Notes under the pieces: generated by a model
What the model saw: the letters and a program-made list of their open reading frames with translations, nothing else
What the model was told of the DNA's origin: nothing
Databases searched by the model: none
Part shown: positions 34,838 through 43,747 of the stretch, piece by piece
Numbering within the stretch: the first letter of the stretch is position 1
Layout of the letters: the number at the start of each line of letters is the position of its first letter
Assembly: GCF_024808255.1 (NCBI RefSeq)
Contig: NZ_JANTYS010000011.1
Span: 1 to 64,000, forward strand
Direction of reading: 5' to 3'
DNA: 64,000 bases
From: Mucilaginibacter dorajii
Lineage (GTDB): Bacteria; Bacteroidota; Bacteroidia; Sphingobacteriales; Sphingobacteriaceae
Program-made: the position numbers and the translations under genes

Positions 34838-35173
34838 ATGGAAAACAAAATATTCAATCACTTTGCCGATATCCCAACCAGGGAAATAGCACCCGGTTTC
34901 TTCTCCAAACTTATCCATACCCAAAACAACACCATTAATTTTATTGAGGTAAAAGCAGGCTGTTCATTACAATTGCACCAGCATGTTCATGAACAGTCGT
35001 CATTTGTTATTGAAGGGCAGTTTGAACTTACCATAGCCGGGGTTCCGCAGGTTTTAGATTCGGGTATGTACGCATTGATACCCCAAAATGTGATACATGG
35101 TGGCAGGGCAATTACAGATTGTAAACTCATAGATGTGTTTAGCCCGGTACGGGAAGATTATAGATTTGTGTAA
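34838..35173 (+). CDS. Cupin-domain protein
   Basis: The 111-residue protein is one small cupin barrel: motif 1 CSLQLHQHVHEQSSFVIEG (metal-binding His and Glu) and motif 2 ALIPQNVIHGG. It should bind a divalent metal and either a small ligand or catalyse an isomerase or dioxygenase step. The exact function is unknown. It is a single gene. Confidence 0.88.
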   Translation: MENKIFNHFADIPTREIAPGFFSKLIHTQNNTINFIEVKAGCSLQLHQHVHEQSSFVIEGQFELTIAGVPQVLDSGMYALIPQNVIHGGRAITDCKLIDVFSPVREDYRFV

Positions 35174-35346
35174 CACCATCCCCATATTATCGCAGGCTTC
35201 AAAATATTGCGACTATAATCAAATTAGCCTTAGTCCAATATTGTTGTAACTCGCTACCATGCGATCTTTTGTTTTCTGCGCCATAATCCTGCCTTGATTC
35301 TTGACTCTTAATTCTTGATTCTTTTTTACCTACTTTTATCTTATCA

Positions 35347-36651
35347 ATGGAAACCAAAAACAACAAGAAAACCATCCGGGCCTGGGCTTTTTTCGATTGG
35401 GCAAATTCGGCCTACAACCTGGTTATCACTTCAACTATCTTTCCGGCTTATTACGTGGCCATTACCTCAAATTCCAAAAATGGCGATAGGGTAATGTTTT
35501 TCGGTAAAAGCTTTGTTAATACAGCTTTATCTGACTATGCCCTTGCGGCGGCTTACCTGGTAATGGTGTTTTTGCTACCTATACTATCATCTATTGCCGA
35601 TTATAAGGGAAATAAGAAAATCTTTATGCAGTTTTTTACCATTATTGGTTCGCTGTCGTGCTGTGCCTTGTTCTTTTTTACAAAAGATACTTTAGAGATG
35701 GGCATCATCGCTTTTGCCCTGGCGGCCATCGGCTATAGTGGCGGTTTTGTTTTTTATAATTCCTATCTTCCTGAAATAGCCACGCTTGACATGCAGGATA
35801 ACGTGAGCGCCAAAGGTTTCACTTACGGCTACATTGGCAGCGTTCTGTTACAGCTCATTTGCTTTTTGTTTGTGTTAAAACCCGATTTGTTTGGCATTGT
35901 AGATAAAAGCTTGCCGGCAAGATTATCATTCCTGCTGGTTGGTTTATGGTGGATAGGTTTTGCTTTAATCCCATTCACAGTATTGCCGAAGGGTAGCCCC
36001 AACGCGCAAAGTCATGACCATAATATCATCAAAGGTGGTTTTATTGAGTTAGCGCACGTTTGGCAAAAAGTTAAACAAATGCCTTTACTTAAACGGTTTT
36101 TGCCCGCGTTTTTCTTTTACTCTATGGGCCTACAAACCGTAATGCTGGTTGCAACGGGCTTCGCGGCAAAGGTGCTGCATATGGGCTCGCCTGCTTTAAT
36201 TTCTATCATTTTAATTATTCAGTTGGTGGCCATTGTTGGCGCAAACCTCATGTCACGGCTATCCGGTATCTATGGTAACGTGAGAGTACTTATTGGTACC
36301 GTAATCATTTGGATCGGCGTTTGTATAGCAGCTTATTTTACGGCAACCTCCAACCAGTTTTATGTTGTTGCTGTAGTGGTTGGTTTGGTGATGGGAGGCA
36401 TCCAATCCATGTCGAGATCAACATACTCTAAATACCTGCCAGAAAATATCCCCGATACAGCCTCATTTTTTAGTTTTTATGATGTTACCGAAAAGCTGGC
36501 TATTGTGGGCGGTGTATTTAGTTTTGGCTTTATTGAGGAACTAACGGGCAGTCCGCGTAATTCGGTGTTGGTATTAGGTTTATTTTTCATTGTGGGATTG
36601 ATATTATTGTTTTCTTTGCTGAAAGCTGAAAAAAGCATTCAAAAAATGTAG
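35347..36651 (+). CDS. MFS transporter, UMF1/Atg22-like family
   Basis: The 434-residue polytopic membrane protein begins with the family mark WAFFDWANSAYNLVITSTIFPAYY and has 12 predicted helices with the typical loop GFTYGYIGSVLLQ. Members of this family resemble vacuolar Atg22 amino acid effluxers, but bacterial substrates are not known. It is 29 bases upstream of the LutA-like gene, so they may be co-transcribed. Confidence 0.88.
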   Translation: METKNNKKTIRAWAFFDWANSAYNLVITSTIFPAYYVAITSNSKNGDRVMFFGKSFVNTALSDYALAAAYLVMVFLLPILSSIADYKGNKKIFMQFFTIIGSLSCCALFFFTKDTLEMGIIAFALAAIGYSGGFVFYNSYLPEIATLDMQDNVSAKGFTYGYIGSVLLQLICFLFVLKPDLFGIVDKSLPARLSFLLVGLWWIGFALIPFTVLPKGSPNAQSHDHNIIKGGFIELAHVWQKVKQMPLLKRFLPAFFFYSMGLQTVMLVATGFAAKVLHMGSPALISIILIIQLVAIVGANLMSRLSGIYGNVRVLIGTVIIWIGVCIAAYFTATSNQFYVVAVVVGLVMGGIQSMSRSTYSKYLPENIPDTASFFSFYDVTEKLAIVGGVFSFGFIEELTGSPRNSVLVLGLFFIVGLILLFSLLKAEKSIQKM

Positions 36652-36680
36652 ATTTTAGCGCCAAATAATTTTTGTGCCGA

Positions 36681-37409
36681 ATGAAGATAGAGTTATTTGT
36701 ACCATGTTTCGTCGATCAGCTATTTCCGGATACCGCTTTTAATACCATCAAAGTGCTTGAAAAAGCAGGTTGTAAGGTAAGCTTTAACCCCAACCAGACT
36801 TGTTGCGGTCAGCCTGCATTCAATGCCGGTTTCTGGGACGATGCCAAAGCGGTAGGCAGTAAGTTTTTGAACGATTTTTCGGAAGATAGCGTGATCATCA
36901 CCCCATCAGCCTCATGTACAGGCATGGTTAAAAATTATTATAACGATCTGTTCACCAACACGGCGCTGCATAATAAATGCAGGGCCATACAGGGTAACAT
37001 TTATGAACTATCAGATTTTTTGGTAAATATCCTGCAGTTTGATTACTTCGGTGCCGAACTGGATGGAAAAGCTGTATATCATGATAGCTGCGCCGCCCTG
37101 CGCGAATGTAAGATCAGGACCGAGCCACGGCAACTGCTCTCAAAAGTATTGGGACTTGAATTGCTCGAACTAAAAGACAACGAAACCTGCTGCGGTTTTG
37201 GTGGTACTTTTGCCGTTAAATTTGATGGCATCTCCACAGCTATGGCCCAGCAAAAGGTAGATAACGCCCTTTCCGCTGGTGCAGAGTATATTATCTCTAC
37301 AGACGTTTCATGTTTAATGCACCTGCAAAGCTATATCGATAAAAATAGCCTGCCAATAACTACCATTCACCTTGCCGACGTGTTGGCGCTGGGATGGGGA
37401 AATGTGTGA
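36681..37409 (+). CDS. LutA/GlcF-like iron-sulfur (CCG domain) protein
   Basis: The protein (242 residues from the ATG) has two cysteine-rich CCG domains: QTCCGQPAFNAGF and ETCCGFGGTFAVKFD, with upstream Cys in VPCFVDQ and HDSCAALREC. These bind a [4Fe-4S]-type cluster. The length fits LutA, the small subunit of the L-lactate utilisation complex. Neither LutB nor LutC is encoded here; they may be elsewhere, or it may pair with the GlcD-like oxidase encoded at 10411. The longer frame starts at a TTG (36672) and the ATG at 36681 is preferred. Confidence 0.88.
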   Translation: MKIELFVPCFVDQLFPDTAFNTIKVLEKAGCKVSFNPNQTCCGQPAFNAGFWDDAKAVGSKFLNDFSEDSVIITPSASCTGMVKNYYNDLFTNTALHNKCRAIQGNIYELSDFLVNILQFDYFGAELDGKAVYHDSCAALRECKIRTEPRQLLSKVLGLELLELKDNETCCGFGGTFAVKFDGISTAMAQQKVDNALSAGAEYIISTDVSCLMHLQSYIDKNSLPITTIHLADVLALGWGNV

Positions 37410-37415
37410 TGTTTT

Positions 37416-37437
37416 GATTTCGGAATTGAGAATTTCG
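37416..37437 (+). repeat. 22-bp intergenic repeat, copy 1
   Basis: This sequence (starting GATTTCGGAATTGAG) is the inverse of 39407-39428 with one mismatch. The pair brackets the DoxX-like gene and the small-protein/nucleotidyltransferase pair. Confidence 0.6.
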
Positions 37438-37458
37438 CATTTATTGTCTGTTTCTGTT

Positions 37459-38622
37459 TTACTTTCCTACCCTTATCAACTCCATTCGCATGGTATCGCT
37501 GTAATACATCATATCCCAGTGCATGGTTCTGCCATCGTAATCGCGTATTTTGGCTTTAATGGTATCTGTGCGCGGGGCGTTGTAAAATTCTATATTGAAT
37601 GTCTTTTTAAAGGCATTGTATTGATACGCTGACCGCCAGGCTCGTTCTTCTTCAAAAATATAGGGATTAGATGAAAACTCCATGTACCCAAATTGCTCTA
37701 TGTAGATATTGCTCCAGGCACGTGGGTTATTGAGCCATTCATTTGGCTCATAATGTTTGCCATTGCGTGTTATAGCTGTAACCTTCCATTTACCCTCAAA
37801 GCCCGATGATGGAAATTTTGATGAGATATTAAAAATGCAAAAAAAGGCAAGTCCAATACACATAACCTTTAATAATGGCCTTATCAAAGTCAATTTAACC
37901 ATTGGCAAATTACCGGCTTTTTGAAAGAGCAGTATTTTAAGATCTGACCATCGCAACATTAACAGGTAGGTTAGCCCGGCTGTAATGATCAATGAATTTA
38001 TAAATGCTCCCGCATCAATGCTGTAAAAAATATTGATGAACACAATGTTCACCATCACCGGTAAAAGCGTGAACATACCTGCTAAGGTTGTGCGCCTGAA
38101 AAGTAACAATATGCCGCCGCCAATTTGGATACATCCTAAAATAACGGCAAATGTATAGGAGTGGCCAAAGTAATTCCAGGTTAACTCGAAGCCATTTAAG
38201 CTTCCTACCGGGATATCCAGCCTGCTGTAAACTGTGGCAAATTGTGTTTGCAGAATTTTTGCAAAACCGTACACCGAAACTTCAAACGCAAGAAAATAAC
38301 GCATAATGCCCTGCAGCCAGGCATGCTTAATACCCCAGTTAAAACCCGGGGCTTTCTCTTTACGATGCCAGTAAGTGGCATAGGCTAATGCTGTTAATAC
38401 GATAAATCCTCCTGTGTATAAAAATAATTTAATGTAAAAGGTTTCATCAAGGTTATCCCGGTATGGCACAAAAGAGGTGTACACCATATGAAAAGTAACA
38501 GCAAGCGCTATATACAAATACAGGCATTCAAAAAACTTATTAAACCAGCAGGAGCGGGGTGTTGTGTTTTCGGGCATAGGTTTTAATTTCTTTCCACGTC
38601 TAATATCAGGTAATTTTATCAA
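37459..38622 (-). CDS. DoxX-like polytopic membrane protein with soluble C-terminal domain
   Basis: The 387-residue protein has seven or so hydrophobic segments in its first 270 residues, including YFLAFEVSVYGFAKILQTQ, a DoxX-like motif. A soluble domain of about 115 residues follows, with FEGKWKVTAITRNGKHYEPNEW, which looks like a lipocalin-like strand start. The domain faces the periplasm or outside. Function is unknown. It is convergent with the LutA-like gene. Confidence 0.75.
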   Translation of the reverse strand: MIKLPDIRRGKKLKPMPENTTPRSCWFNKFFECLYLYIALAVTFHMVYTSFVPYRDNLDETFYIKLFLYTGGFIVLTALAYATYWHRKEKAPGFNWGIKHAWLQGIMRYFLAFEVSVYGFAKILQTQFATVYSRLDIPVGSLNGFELTWNYFGHSYTFAVILGCIQIGGGILLLFRRTTLAGMFTLLPVMVNIVFINIFYSIDAGAFINSLIITAGLTYLLMLRWSDLKILLFQKAGNLPMVKLTLIRPLLKVMCIGLAFFCIFNISSKFPSSGFEGKWKVTAITRNGKHYEPNEWLNNPRAWSNIYIEQFGYMEFSSNPYIFEEERAWRSAYQYNAFKKTFNIEFYNAPRTDTIKAKIRDYDGRTMHWDMMYYSDTMRMELIRVGK

Positions 38623-38713
38623 AACGGTGTTATCCCATTAACAAAGAACGCCGTGTATTTGATATTGGCGTAGATTTGCATAAATTTGATGTAATTGTGA
38701 AATATATTGTGTG

Positions 38714-38878
38714 ATGGAAAAAAGCAAGCAATCATTTACCTTGGCCGAATTAGAACTTTTGAAAGAAGGCCTAAAAAGAAGCTACAAAGAGCGTTTTGAA
38801 ATGGCCACCCGATTGTATAAAATACAACAGACCATGAACAAGGCATCAATATCGCACAAGCCATTTATCAATAAATAA
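38714..38878 (+). CDS. Small helical protein preceding the nucleotidyltransferase, antitoxin candidate
   Basis: A 54-codon ATG frame ends 5 bases before the GTG start of the nucleotidyltransferase gene. The product is charged and helical (ends SISHKPFINK; core AELELLKEGLKRSYKERFEMATRLYKI, of which I show the pattern only in part as LKEGLKRSYKERFEMATRLY). Tight coupling suggests a partner of the nucleotidyltransferase, such as an antitoxin. Below the length cut-off of most gene finders. Confidence 0.65.
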   Translation: MEKSKQSFTLAELELLKEGLKRSYKERFEMATRLYKIQQTMNKASISHKPFINK

Positions 38879-38883
38879 CCTGC

Positions 38884-39363
38884 GTGGATATTTTTGACGA
38901 AGAAATACTTAATTTTTGGAGGGCGCTTCAGGAATGTGATGTACAATATATCATGATCGGCGGCTATGCAACTAATTTACATGGCTATCAGCGCTTTACC
39001 GGAGACCTTGACATTTGGCTTAATGATACCCTCGAAAATCGACGGCGATTACGGAAGGCTTTTGTAAAATGCGACATGGGTGATTATCCGATGATCGAGC
39101 AAATGCAATTTGTACCGGACTGGACCGACTTTCACCTGAATAATGGTTTGCGAGTGGATATCCTCGTTGAGATGAAGGGACTGGAAGGATACACATTTGA
39201 TGAATGCTTACAAATGGCCTCTATTGCTGACATCGAAAATGTTAACATTCCTTTTTTACACATAAATCAATTGATAGCGAACAAAAAAGTTGTAAACCGG
39301 CCGAAAGACCAGGTTGATGTGTCTGCACTTGAACAAATACGAAAGTTAAGGGAAGAAAGTTAA
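38884..39363 (+). CDS. Nucleotidyltransferase of the AbiEii/MNT type
   Basis: The 159-residue protein (GTG start) has the minimal polymerase-beta fold signature IGGYATNLHGYQRFTGDLDIWL: the Gly-Gly motif followed by the metal-binding Asp41-x-Asp43. A third acidic residue is probably in RVDILVEMK. Such domains occur in MNT and AbiEii toxins and in aminoglycoside nucleotidyltransferases. The preceding 54-residue gene 5 bases away makes a toxin-antitoxin pair possible. The C-terminal NKKVVNRPKDQVDV matches DUF6036/AbiEii-like members by pattern. Confidence 0.8.
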   Translation: MDIFDEEILNFWRALQECDVQYIMIGGYATNLHGYQRFTGDLDIWLNDTLENRRRLRKAFVKCDMGDYPMIEQMQFVPDWTDFHLNNGLRVDILVEMKGLEGYTFDECLQMASIADIENVNIPFLHINQLIANKKVVNRPKDQVDVSALEQIRKLREES

Positions 39364-39406
39364 TTATCACCTCTTTTGACAAGGTAATCACCCTCAATTT
39401 CAAAAT

Positions 39407-39428
39407 CGAAATTCCCAATTCCGAAATC
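39407..39428 (-). repeat. 22-bp intergenic repeat, copy 2 (inverted)
   Basis: The reverse complement of this sequence matches 37416-37437 at 21 of 22 positions. It lies just upstream of a TATTTTTG box (39442-39449) that could be the thrS promoter -7 element. Confidence 0.6.
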
Positions 39429-39441
39429 ATAAAAATAATCC

Positions 39442-39449
39442 TATTTTTG
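39442..39449 (+). promoter_or_regulatory. Promoter -7 box of thrS
   Basis: TATTTTTG is an exact TAnnTTTG match 73 bases upstream of the thrS ATG, giving a leader of about 67 bases. No clear -33 TTG was found. Confidence 0.45.
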
Positions 39450-39522
39450 CCCCACAAAATATATGATCACTTTGTAGGTGATTGTGAAACGTAATTTTAT
39501 AAACTTTAAATCATAGTTGTAG

Positions 39523-41448
39523 ATGATTAGTATTACTCTCCCCGATGGGTCCGTTCGTCAGTACGACAAGGGAATCACTTCCGCACAGATCGCGTTGTCG
39601 ATCTCTGAAGGATTAGCACGTAATGTATTAGCTGCCGAAGTTGATGGCCAGGCTTGGGATGCAAGTCGCCCCATTGAGCAAGACGCGCACGTTAAATTAT
39701 TAACATGGAACGATGGTTCAGGTAAATCAACTTTCTGGCATTCATCGGCCCACTTAATGGCCGAGGCTTTGGAAGCTTTGTATCCGGGCACCAAATTTGG
39801 TATCGGTCCGGCTATTGAAACCGGCTTTTACTATGACGTTGATTTTGGCGACCGTGAGTTCTCGTCAGACGAGTTTAAAAAGATTGAAGACAAGATCATC
39901 GAACTGGCCAAAACCAAAGAAGAGTTTATCCGCAAGCCGGTTAGCAAAGCCGATGCTATTGAATATTTTACCGAAAAAGGTGACGAGTACAAGCTGGACC
40001 TGATCAAAGATCTTCCTGATGGCTCTATCACTTTTTATAGCCAGGGTAATTTTACCGACCTGTGCCGTGGGCCGCATATCCCCAACACGGGTTTCATTAA
40101 ATCGGTTAAACTGATGAGTGTTGCCGGTGCCTACTGGCGCGGTGATGAAACACGTAAACAGTTAACCCGTATTTACGCCGTAACTTTCCCTAAAGCCAGC
40201 GAGCTTACCGAATACCTGCACATGATTGAGGAAGCTAAAAAGCGCGATCACAGGAAATTGGGAAAAGAGCTGGAACTATTTGCCTTTTCAGAAAAAGTAG
40301 GCATGGGCTTGCCTTTGTGGTTGCCAAAAGGAACTGCCTTGCGCGAACGCCTGCAAAACTTTTTGCAAAAGGCACAGGTTAAAGCCGGCTATGAACAGGT
40401 AATTACACCGCATATCGGTCATAAAAACCTGTATGTAACATCGGGCCATTATGAAAAATATGGTGCCGATTCGTTTCAGCCTATAAAAACCCCGCAGGAG
40501 GGAGAGGAGTTCTTTTTAAAACCAATGAACTGCCCGCACCACTGCGAGATCTATAAAACAAAACCACGTTCATATAAGGATTTGCCTGTTCGTTTTGCAG
40601 AATTTGGTACCGTATACCGTTACGAGCAAAGCGGCGAGCTGCATGGTTTAACCCGCGTACGGGGCTTTACACAGGATGATGCCCACTTATTTTGCCGTCC
40701 AGACCAGGTTAAGGAAGAATTTAAAAAGGTAATTGACCTGGTGTTATATGTATTTAAGGCGTTAGGCTTTGAAAACTATACCGCACAGGTTTCCCTGCGC
40801 GATCCGGAAAATAAAGCCAAATACATCGGTACTGATGAAAATTGGGCTTTAGCCGAAAGCGCGATCATTGAGGCTGCTGCCGAAAAAGGTTTAAGCACTG
40901 TTGTTGAATTGGGCGAGGCCGCGTTTTATGGCCCCAAACTCGATTTTATGGTGAAGGATGCCTTAGGCCGCAAGTGGCAGTTGGGTACTATCCAGGTAGA
41001 TTACAACTTACCCGAGCGTTTTGAGCTGGAATACACCGGTAGCGACAACTTAAAACATCGCCCGGTAATGATCCACAGGGCGCCATTTGGGTCGATGGAG
41101 CGCTTTATTGCCGTGTTGATTGAGCATTGCGCGGGTAATTTTCCGCTTTGGTTATCTCCTGAGCAATTTATTATCCTGCCGATATCAGAAAAATACGAGG
41201 AATATGCAAAAAAACTTTCTGATGTGTTAAAAGATTCCGATATTTGCGGGCTGATTGATTTCAGAGACGAGAAGATTGGTCGTAAAATACGCGACGCTGA
41301 AGTCAAAAAGATCCCTTATATGCTTATTGTAGGCGAAAAAGAGGCAGCCGAGGGCATGGTTTCTGTAAGGAAACATGGCTTGGGTGATTTAGGTAGTATG
41401 AGCATTGAAGATTTTAAAGAACAAATAATTAAAGAAATAAAAGTATAA
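39523..41448 (+). CDS. thrS: Threonine--tRNA ligase
   Basis: The 641-residue class II synthetase has all domains: TGS (1-62), editing domain with the HSSAHLMAEAL and HIPNTG motifs, catalytic core with motif 2 RYEQSGELHGLTRVRGFTQDDAH and the zinc site residues in MNCPHHCEIY and IHRAPFGSMERF, and an anticodon-binding domain at the C-terminus (PYMLIVGEKEAAEGMVSVR). It charges tRNA-Thr with threonine and edits Ser-tRNA-Thr. It heads the thrS-infC-rpmI-rplT cluster conserved across bacteria. Confidence 0.99.
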   Translation: MISITLPDGSVRQYDKGITSAQIALSISEGLARNVLAAEVDGQAWDASRPIEQDAHVKLLTWNDGSGKSTFWHSSAHLMAEALEALYPGTKFGIGPAIETGFYYDVDFGDREFSSDEFKKIEDKIIELAKTKEEFIRKPVSKADAIEYFTEKGDEYKLDLIKDLPDGSITFYSQGNFTDLCRGPHIPNTGFIKSVKLMSVAGAYWRGDETRKQLTRIYAVTFPKASELTEYLHMIEEAKKRDHRKLGKELELFAFSEKVGMGLPLWLPKGTALRERLQNFLQKAQVKAGYEQVITPHIGHKNLYVTSGHYEKYGADSFQPIKTPQEGEEFFLKPMNCPHHCEIYKTKPRSYKDLPVRFAEFGTVYRYEQSGELHGLTRVRGFTQDDAHLFCRPDQVKEEFKKVIDLVLYVFKALGFENYTAQVSLRDPENKAKYIGTDENWALAESAIIEAAAEKGLSTVVELGEAAFYGPKLDFMVKDALGRKWQLGTIQVDYNLPERFELEYTGSDNLKHRPVMIHRAPFGSMERFIAVLIEHCAGNFPLWLSPEQFIILPISEKYEEYAKKLSDVLKDSDICGLIDFRDEKIGRKIRDAEVKKIPYMLIVGEKEAAEGMVSVRKHGLGDLGSMSIEDFKEQIIKEIKV

Positions 41449-41449
41449 C

Positions 41450-42016
41450 TTGGCATTAAACAAACCTTTCAATAGAGGACCAAGGCTTCCTTTCAAGAAG
41501 AAAGAAGCTGAACACAACATCAATCAATTCATCAGGGCTCAGGAAGTTCGTCTGGTAGGCGACAACGTTGAGCAGGGAATCTTTTCTCTGAGAGATGCAC
41601 TTGCTATTGCGCAGGAGCAGGAACTTGATCTGGTTGAAATATCTCCAAACGCCGTACCGCCGGTTTGTAAAGTAACGGACTATAACAAGTTCATTTACGA
41701 GCAAAAGAAAAAGCTAAAAGAGATCAAGAGCAATGCCAAGCAAACTGTTATCAAAGAGATTCGTTTCGGACCGAACACTGATGACCATGACTTTGAGTTT
41801 AAATTAAAGCATGCCATTAAGTTCCTTGAAGCGGGCGAAAAGGTAAGAGCGTACGTACACTTTAAAGGCCGTGCCATTGTATACAAAGAACAAGGCGAGA
41901 TATTATTGCTGCGTTTTGCACAGGCATTGGAAGAAGTAGGTAAAGTTGAGCAGTTGCCAAAGCTTGAAGGTAAAAGGATGTTTTTAACCCTTGCGCCAAA
42001 AACGGCCAAAAAATAA
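41450..42016 (+). CDS. infC: Translation initiation factor IF-3
   Basis: The 188-residue protein has the IF-3 N-domain (RLVGDNVEQGIFSLRDALAIAQEQELDLVEI) and the C-domain (KEIRFGPNTDDHDFEFKLKHAIKFLEAGEKVRAYVHFKGR). It keeps the 30S subunit apart and checks start codons. The only good start is a TTG at 41450, two bases after the thrS stop codon. Rare start codons are known for infC elsewhere, where IF-3 represses its own translation by rejecting them, so autoregulation is likely here too. Confidence 0.98.
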   Translation: MALNKPFNRGPRLPFKKKEAEHNINQFIRAQEVRLVGDNVEQGIFSLRDALAIAQEQELDLVEISPNAVPPVCKVTDYNKFIYEQKKKLKEIKSNAKQTVIKEIRFGPNTDDHDFEFKLKHAIKFLEAGEKVRAYVHFKGRAIVYKEQGEILLLRFAQALEEVGKVEQLPKLEGKRMFLTLAPKTAKK

Positions 42017-42110
42017 TTACAAATGTGGGGCTGTTTATATCACAGATATGTACATCCCGTAAAAATAAAACGTTGAGAAACGTAAATATCTAACACAAAT
42101 AAATAGAGTT

Positions 42111-42311
42111 ATGCCAAAAATGAAAACCAATTCCAGTGCTAAAAAGCGTTTTAAGCTTACTGGAACCGGTAAAATCGCAAGAAAGAACGCATACAAAAGC
42201 CACATCTTAACCAAGATGTCGACAAAACGTAAACGCGCCCTTGGTCACACCAGCTTAGTTTCTAAAGCTGACATGGGTAACGTTAAACGTATGCTTTGTA
42301 TCGGAAAGTAA
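42111..42311 (+). CDS. rpmI: 50S ribosomal protein L35
   Basis: The 66-residue, very basic protein starts MPKMKTNSSAKKRFKLTGTG and has HILTKMSTKRKRALGH, the L35 signature. It is part of the large subunit. It follows infC by 94 bases and precedes rplT by 79 bases. Confidence 0.98.
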   Translation: MPKMKTNSSAKKRFKLTGTGKIARKNAYKSHILTKMSTKRKRALGHTSLVSKADMGNVKRMLCIGK

Positions 42312-42390
42312 TTCACAATTTTTTTTAACCAGGTATTAGAGTTTTAAGTTCGGCCACGCAGGCAGGCACTCACTACCAAAAACAAACAAC

Positions 42391-42735
42391 ATGCCACGTT
42401 CAGTTAACGCAGTAGCGTCGAGAAGACGCAGAAAAAGGATCATGAACCTCGCCAAAGGTTATTGGGGTTCACGCAGCAAGGTTTATACCGTTGCAAAAAA
42501 TACAGTTGAAAAAGGTTTACAGTACGCTTATCGTGACCGTAAAACCAAGAAAAGAGAATTCAGAGCTTTATGGATCCAACGTATCAACGCTGGTGCCCGT
42601 CAGCACGGAATTTCTTACTCTCAGTTAATGGGTAAATTGACAGCTAAAGAAATCGGTTTAAACCGTAAAGTATTGGCCGATTTAGCAATGAACCACCCAG
42701 ATGCTTTCAAAGCTGTTATTGATGCAGTAAAATAA
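42391..42735 (+). CDS. rplT: 50S ribosomal protein L20
   Basis: The 114-residue protein starts MPRSVNAVASRRRRKRIMNL and contains the L20 core KGYWGSRSKVYTVAKNTVEKG and LWIQRINAGARQHG. It binds 23S rRNA early in assembly and in other bacteria represses the rpmI-rplT message. The cluster ends with a strong terminator. Confidence 0.99.
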   Translation: MPRSVNAVASRRRRKRIMNLAKGYWGSRSKVYTVAKNTVEKGLQYAYRDRKTKKREFRALWIQRINAGARQHGISYSQLMGKLTAKEIGLNRKVLADLAMNHPDAFKAVIDAVK

Positions 42736-42766
42736 TATCTGTTAAGAGTTTATCTCTTGATTAAAA

Positions 42767-42799
42767 ACGGCCTGGTAATTTTACCAGGCCGTTTTTTTG
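42767..42799 (+). terminator. Terminator of the thrS-infC-rpmI-rplT cluster
   Basis: A perfect 12-bp stem (ACGGCCTGGTAA with TTACCAGGCCGT), a two-base loop and a run of seven T, 31 bases after the rplT stop codon. Confidence 0.95.
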
Positions 42800-42981
42800 T
42801 GCCGTTTTTTTTATTCTGGTTTATACTGATACAAATGCATCCGGAACATCAATAAACTTGATCGGCAATAATTTAAGTCCAAATTAAATAGCTGATAATG
42901 AGGGCACAATCTATGATTACCCCTCATGCGGGTTTAAACACCTTTAATTTTATGCATATTTATAACCTCCTGTTAATCAAT

Positions 42982-43650
42982 ATGAAACTATCAAAGGCTA
43001 TCCAAAATAAAATAAAAGAGTTTGCACCCCATGCCGAACGAATGCCTGGCGTTGTAATTTTGCATTTAGTAGGGGAGTTTCCCGTGGTTTACATGTCGGC
43101 AAATGGATTGATGCTCTTGGGTGTTACGCTGCAGCAACTGATAGACCTGGGGCCAGAGTATTACAATCGATTTTTTAATATCGAAGACATGGAAGATTTT
43201 CTGCCAAAAATTTCTGCCCTTTTAAATAATAACAAAGCAGGTGAAAGCTTTTCCTACTTTCAGCAGGTAAAATACGCCGGCGAAAAGGAGTGGACCTGGC
43301 ACATCAGTTCCACCCGCCTTTTTATGTGGGACGATGATGGCAAGCCTTTACTCACCATAACTACAGCCATCCCGATTAACCGCATGAAGCATATTGAGGC
43401 TAAAGCCGAGCGTTTGCTCAAGGAAAATAACTTCATCAAAAAACACGTGGCTATTTTTTCTACACTAAGCAACCGGGAAAAAGCGGTATTAAAACAGGTA
43501 GCTTTAGGCAAAACATCGGCAGAAGTAGCCGACGAACTTTTTATTTCTGCCGAAACCGCTCAAACCCACCGCCGCAATATTCGCAGCAAATTAAATATTA
43601 CCAACGCTGTTGAGTTTGCAGAGTATGCCAGGGCGTTTGATTTGATATAG
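42982..43650 (+). CDS. LuxR-family regulator with PAS-like sensor domain
   Basis: From the ATG at 42982 the protein has a PAS/PAC-like N-terminal domain (VVYMSANGLMLLGVTLQQLIDLG; later EWTWHISSTRLFMWDDDGKPLLTIT) and a C-terminal LuxR helix-turn-helix (LSNREKAVLKQVALGKTSAEVADELFISAETAQTHRRNI in pattern; LSNREKAVLKQVALGKTSAE shown). It probably senses a ligand or redox state through PAS and binds DNA as a dimer. The frame extends upstream to an ATG at 42898, adding 28 residues without family character. Confidence 0.85.
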   Translation: MKLSKAIQNKIKEFAPHAERMPGVVILHLVGEFPVVYMSANGLMLLGVTLQQLIDLGPEYYNRFFNIEDMEDFLPKISALLNNNKAGESFSYFQQVKYAGEKEWTWHISSTRLFMWDDDGKPLLTITTAIPINRMKHIEAKAERLLKENNFIKKHVAIFSTLSNREKAVLKQVALGKTSAEVADELFISAETAQTHRRNIRSKLNITNAVEFAEYARAFDLI

Positions 43651-43675
43651 ATTTTCTGTGATCCGAGGTGGGGAG

Positions 43676-43715
43676 TCTGAGGTCTGTGTTTTGATACATT
43701 AATACAGACCTCAGA
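43676..43715. terminator. 12-bp perfect inverted repeat between convergent genes
   Basis: TCTGAGGTCTGT (43676-43687) pairs with ACAGACCTCAGA (43704-43715). It lies between the LuxR-type (plus) and SRPBCC (minus) genes. A strong T-run is missing, so its role as a terminator is only probable. Confidence 0.5.
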
Positions 43716-43747
43716 ACACCGATGCCAGTTCACAGATAGGATAAAAT

